Positions 5,829 to 6,320 of a stretch of DNA of 6,320 nt are shown piece by piece (the first letter of the stretch is position 1; the number at the start of each line of letters is the position of its first letter). Source of the stretch: an uncultured Verrucomicrobia subdivision 3 bacterium (GTDB lineage: Bacteria; Verrucomicrobiota; Verrucomicrobiia; Limisphaerales; UBA11358); contig CAIOUK010000285.1 in assembly GCA_903861445.1 (NCBI GenBank), forward strand, positions 1-6,320, given 5' to 3'. The notes below the pieces were generated by a model that had not been told where the DNA came from, did not search any database, and worked only from the letters and a program-made list of their open reading frames with translations. The translations under genes were made by a program, and so were the position numbers.

Positions 5829-6320
5829 GATTTCCTCCGGCATTAAATATACTGCGGGGCACGCAGTTCGCGTGGGTTCTGCCTTTTGTCTGGACGATGC
5901 TAACGGGCGCTGCTGTCGCCGCCCCGACCACGATTGAAGTTTTTCTCCATCATCGCTTCGGCGGTCGCAGTGGTAAAGCACTGCTCAAGGGGTTTCTCAC
6001 ACTGTTTGTGGTGTGCACGCTATCATTGCACGGCGACCGTCATGCCGCTGTCCCCCTTTTTCCTGGCTATCTTTTTGCCTATGCAATCGCTGCCGTAGGT
6101 CAATGGCTCACCAGCCGGAGTCGCCATGCAGAACAAATCCACAGTCACTCAAGCGGCGAACCATGGCCGTTGTGGCGGGAGCTTCCTTTTGCCGCAACCA
6201 CGATCCAGCAATATTTTGAGCCAGCGCTTTGCTGCCTGATCGCGTGCGTCGTTTTGCTGCTTGATTCCGCACTGGCACACTGGCTTTTCTTCGCCAGCAT
6301 CGCACTTTTTATCAAAGGGC
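5825..6320 (+). CDS. Multi-pass membrane protein of unknown family (3' end beyond window)
   Basis: ATG 5825 overlaps the coupling-protein stop in ATGA, and the frame is open for 165 codons to the window edge. The protein begins MRFPPALNILRGTQFAWVLP. Hydrophobic segments lie at about residues 14-34, 52-65, 76-92 and 132-163; the last is CCLIACVVLLLD followed by WLFFASIALFI. A basic and histidine-containing loop (SRSRHAEQIHSHSSGEPW) precedes the last segment. I do not recognise the family. Translational coupling to a coupling ATPase that lacks membrane helices suggests it may anchor that ATPase or belong to the transfer apparatus. This is inference from position only. Confidence 0.75.
   Translation, partial: MRFPPALNILRGTQFAWVLPFVWTMLTGAAVAAPTTIEVFLHHRFGGRSGKALLKGFLTLFVVCTLSLHGDRHAAVPLFPGYLFAYAIAAVGQWLTSRSRHAEQIHSHSSGEPWPLWRELPFAATTIQQYFEPALCCLIACVVLLLDSALAHWLFFASIALFIKG

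Noticed and set aside
5548..5937. 129-codon + strand frame across the coupling-protein end
   Set aside because: It overlaps the conserved C-terminal part of the coupling ATPase and the start of the membrane protein. Its Arg/Ala-rich translation has no family features and no good ribosome-binding site.
6013..6219. 68-codon + strand frame near the window end
   Set aside because: It lies within the longer hydrophobic ORF from 5825, which is open to the window end and coupled to the gene before it.
1..6320. CRISPR arrays, tRNA or rRNA genes, insertion-sequence inverted repeats
   Set aside because: I saw no regularly spaced repeats, no cloverleaf-like sequence and no transposase motifs in the reading frames.

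Overview
This 6.3 kb window appears to be part of a mobile element from a Gram-negative bacterium. Every gene I can support lies on the + strand. I cannot fix the taxon. The ColE1-like relaxase, VirD4-type coupling protein and cyanobacterial-style NACHT fragment would fit an environmental phylum such as Verrucomicrobiota or Planctomycetota, but that is only a guess.

Positions 1-1000. The first ~75 bases are GC-rich and may hold the tail of an unrelated upstream gene. An AT-richer stretch follows, encoding the C-terminal half of a NACHT-family NTPase: winged helix, the conserved FLEYFCAEDL block and HEAT-like repeats. It has no P-loop, seems to need a frameshift near 100-106, and loses its resemblance to the family near 1000. 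I read it as a broken gene left beside the element.

Positions 1026-2857. Three tightly packed genes encode an E2-like protein (candidate Cys108), a JAB/JAMM metallopeptidase (E63, H122, H124, S135, D138) and a ThiF/E1-type adenylating enzyme (nucleotide-binding GAGGIG, C199, two zinc CxxC pairs). Together they look like a bacterial ubiquitin-like conjugation cassette. No ubiquitin-like modifier gene is visible.

Positions 2864-6320. The mobilization genes follow without a break: a MobC-like accessory protein, a ColE1-type relaxase (Tyr19, H102/E109/H111), a MobD/MbeD-like small protein nested in another frame inside the relaxase gene, a VirD4/TraG-type coupling ATPase without N-terminal membrane helices, and a multi-pass membrane protein that runs off the window.

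From the E2-like gene onward, consecutive genes overlap or are 6 nt apart (overlaps of 11, 23, 4, 4 and 4 nt), so the ubiquitin-like cassette and the mobilization genes look like one translationally coupled operon. The most interesting reading is that protein conjugation or deconjugation is expressed together with, and perhaps acts on, the DNA-transfer machinery. That link is inferred from layout only. Two tandem hairpins just before mobC, and a terminator-like hairpin inside the JAB gene, may be oriT-related or regulatory.
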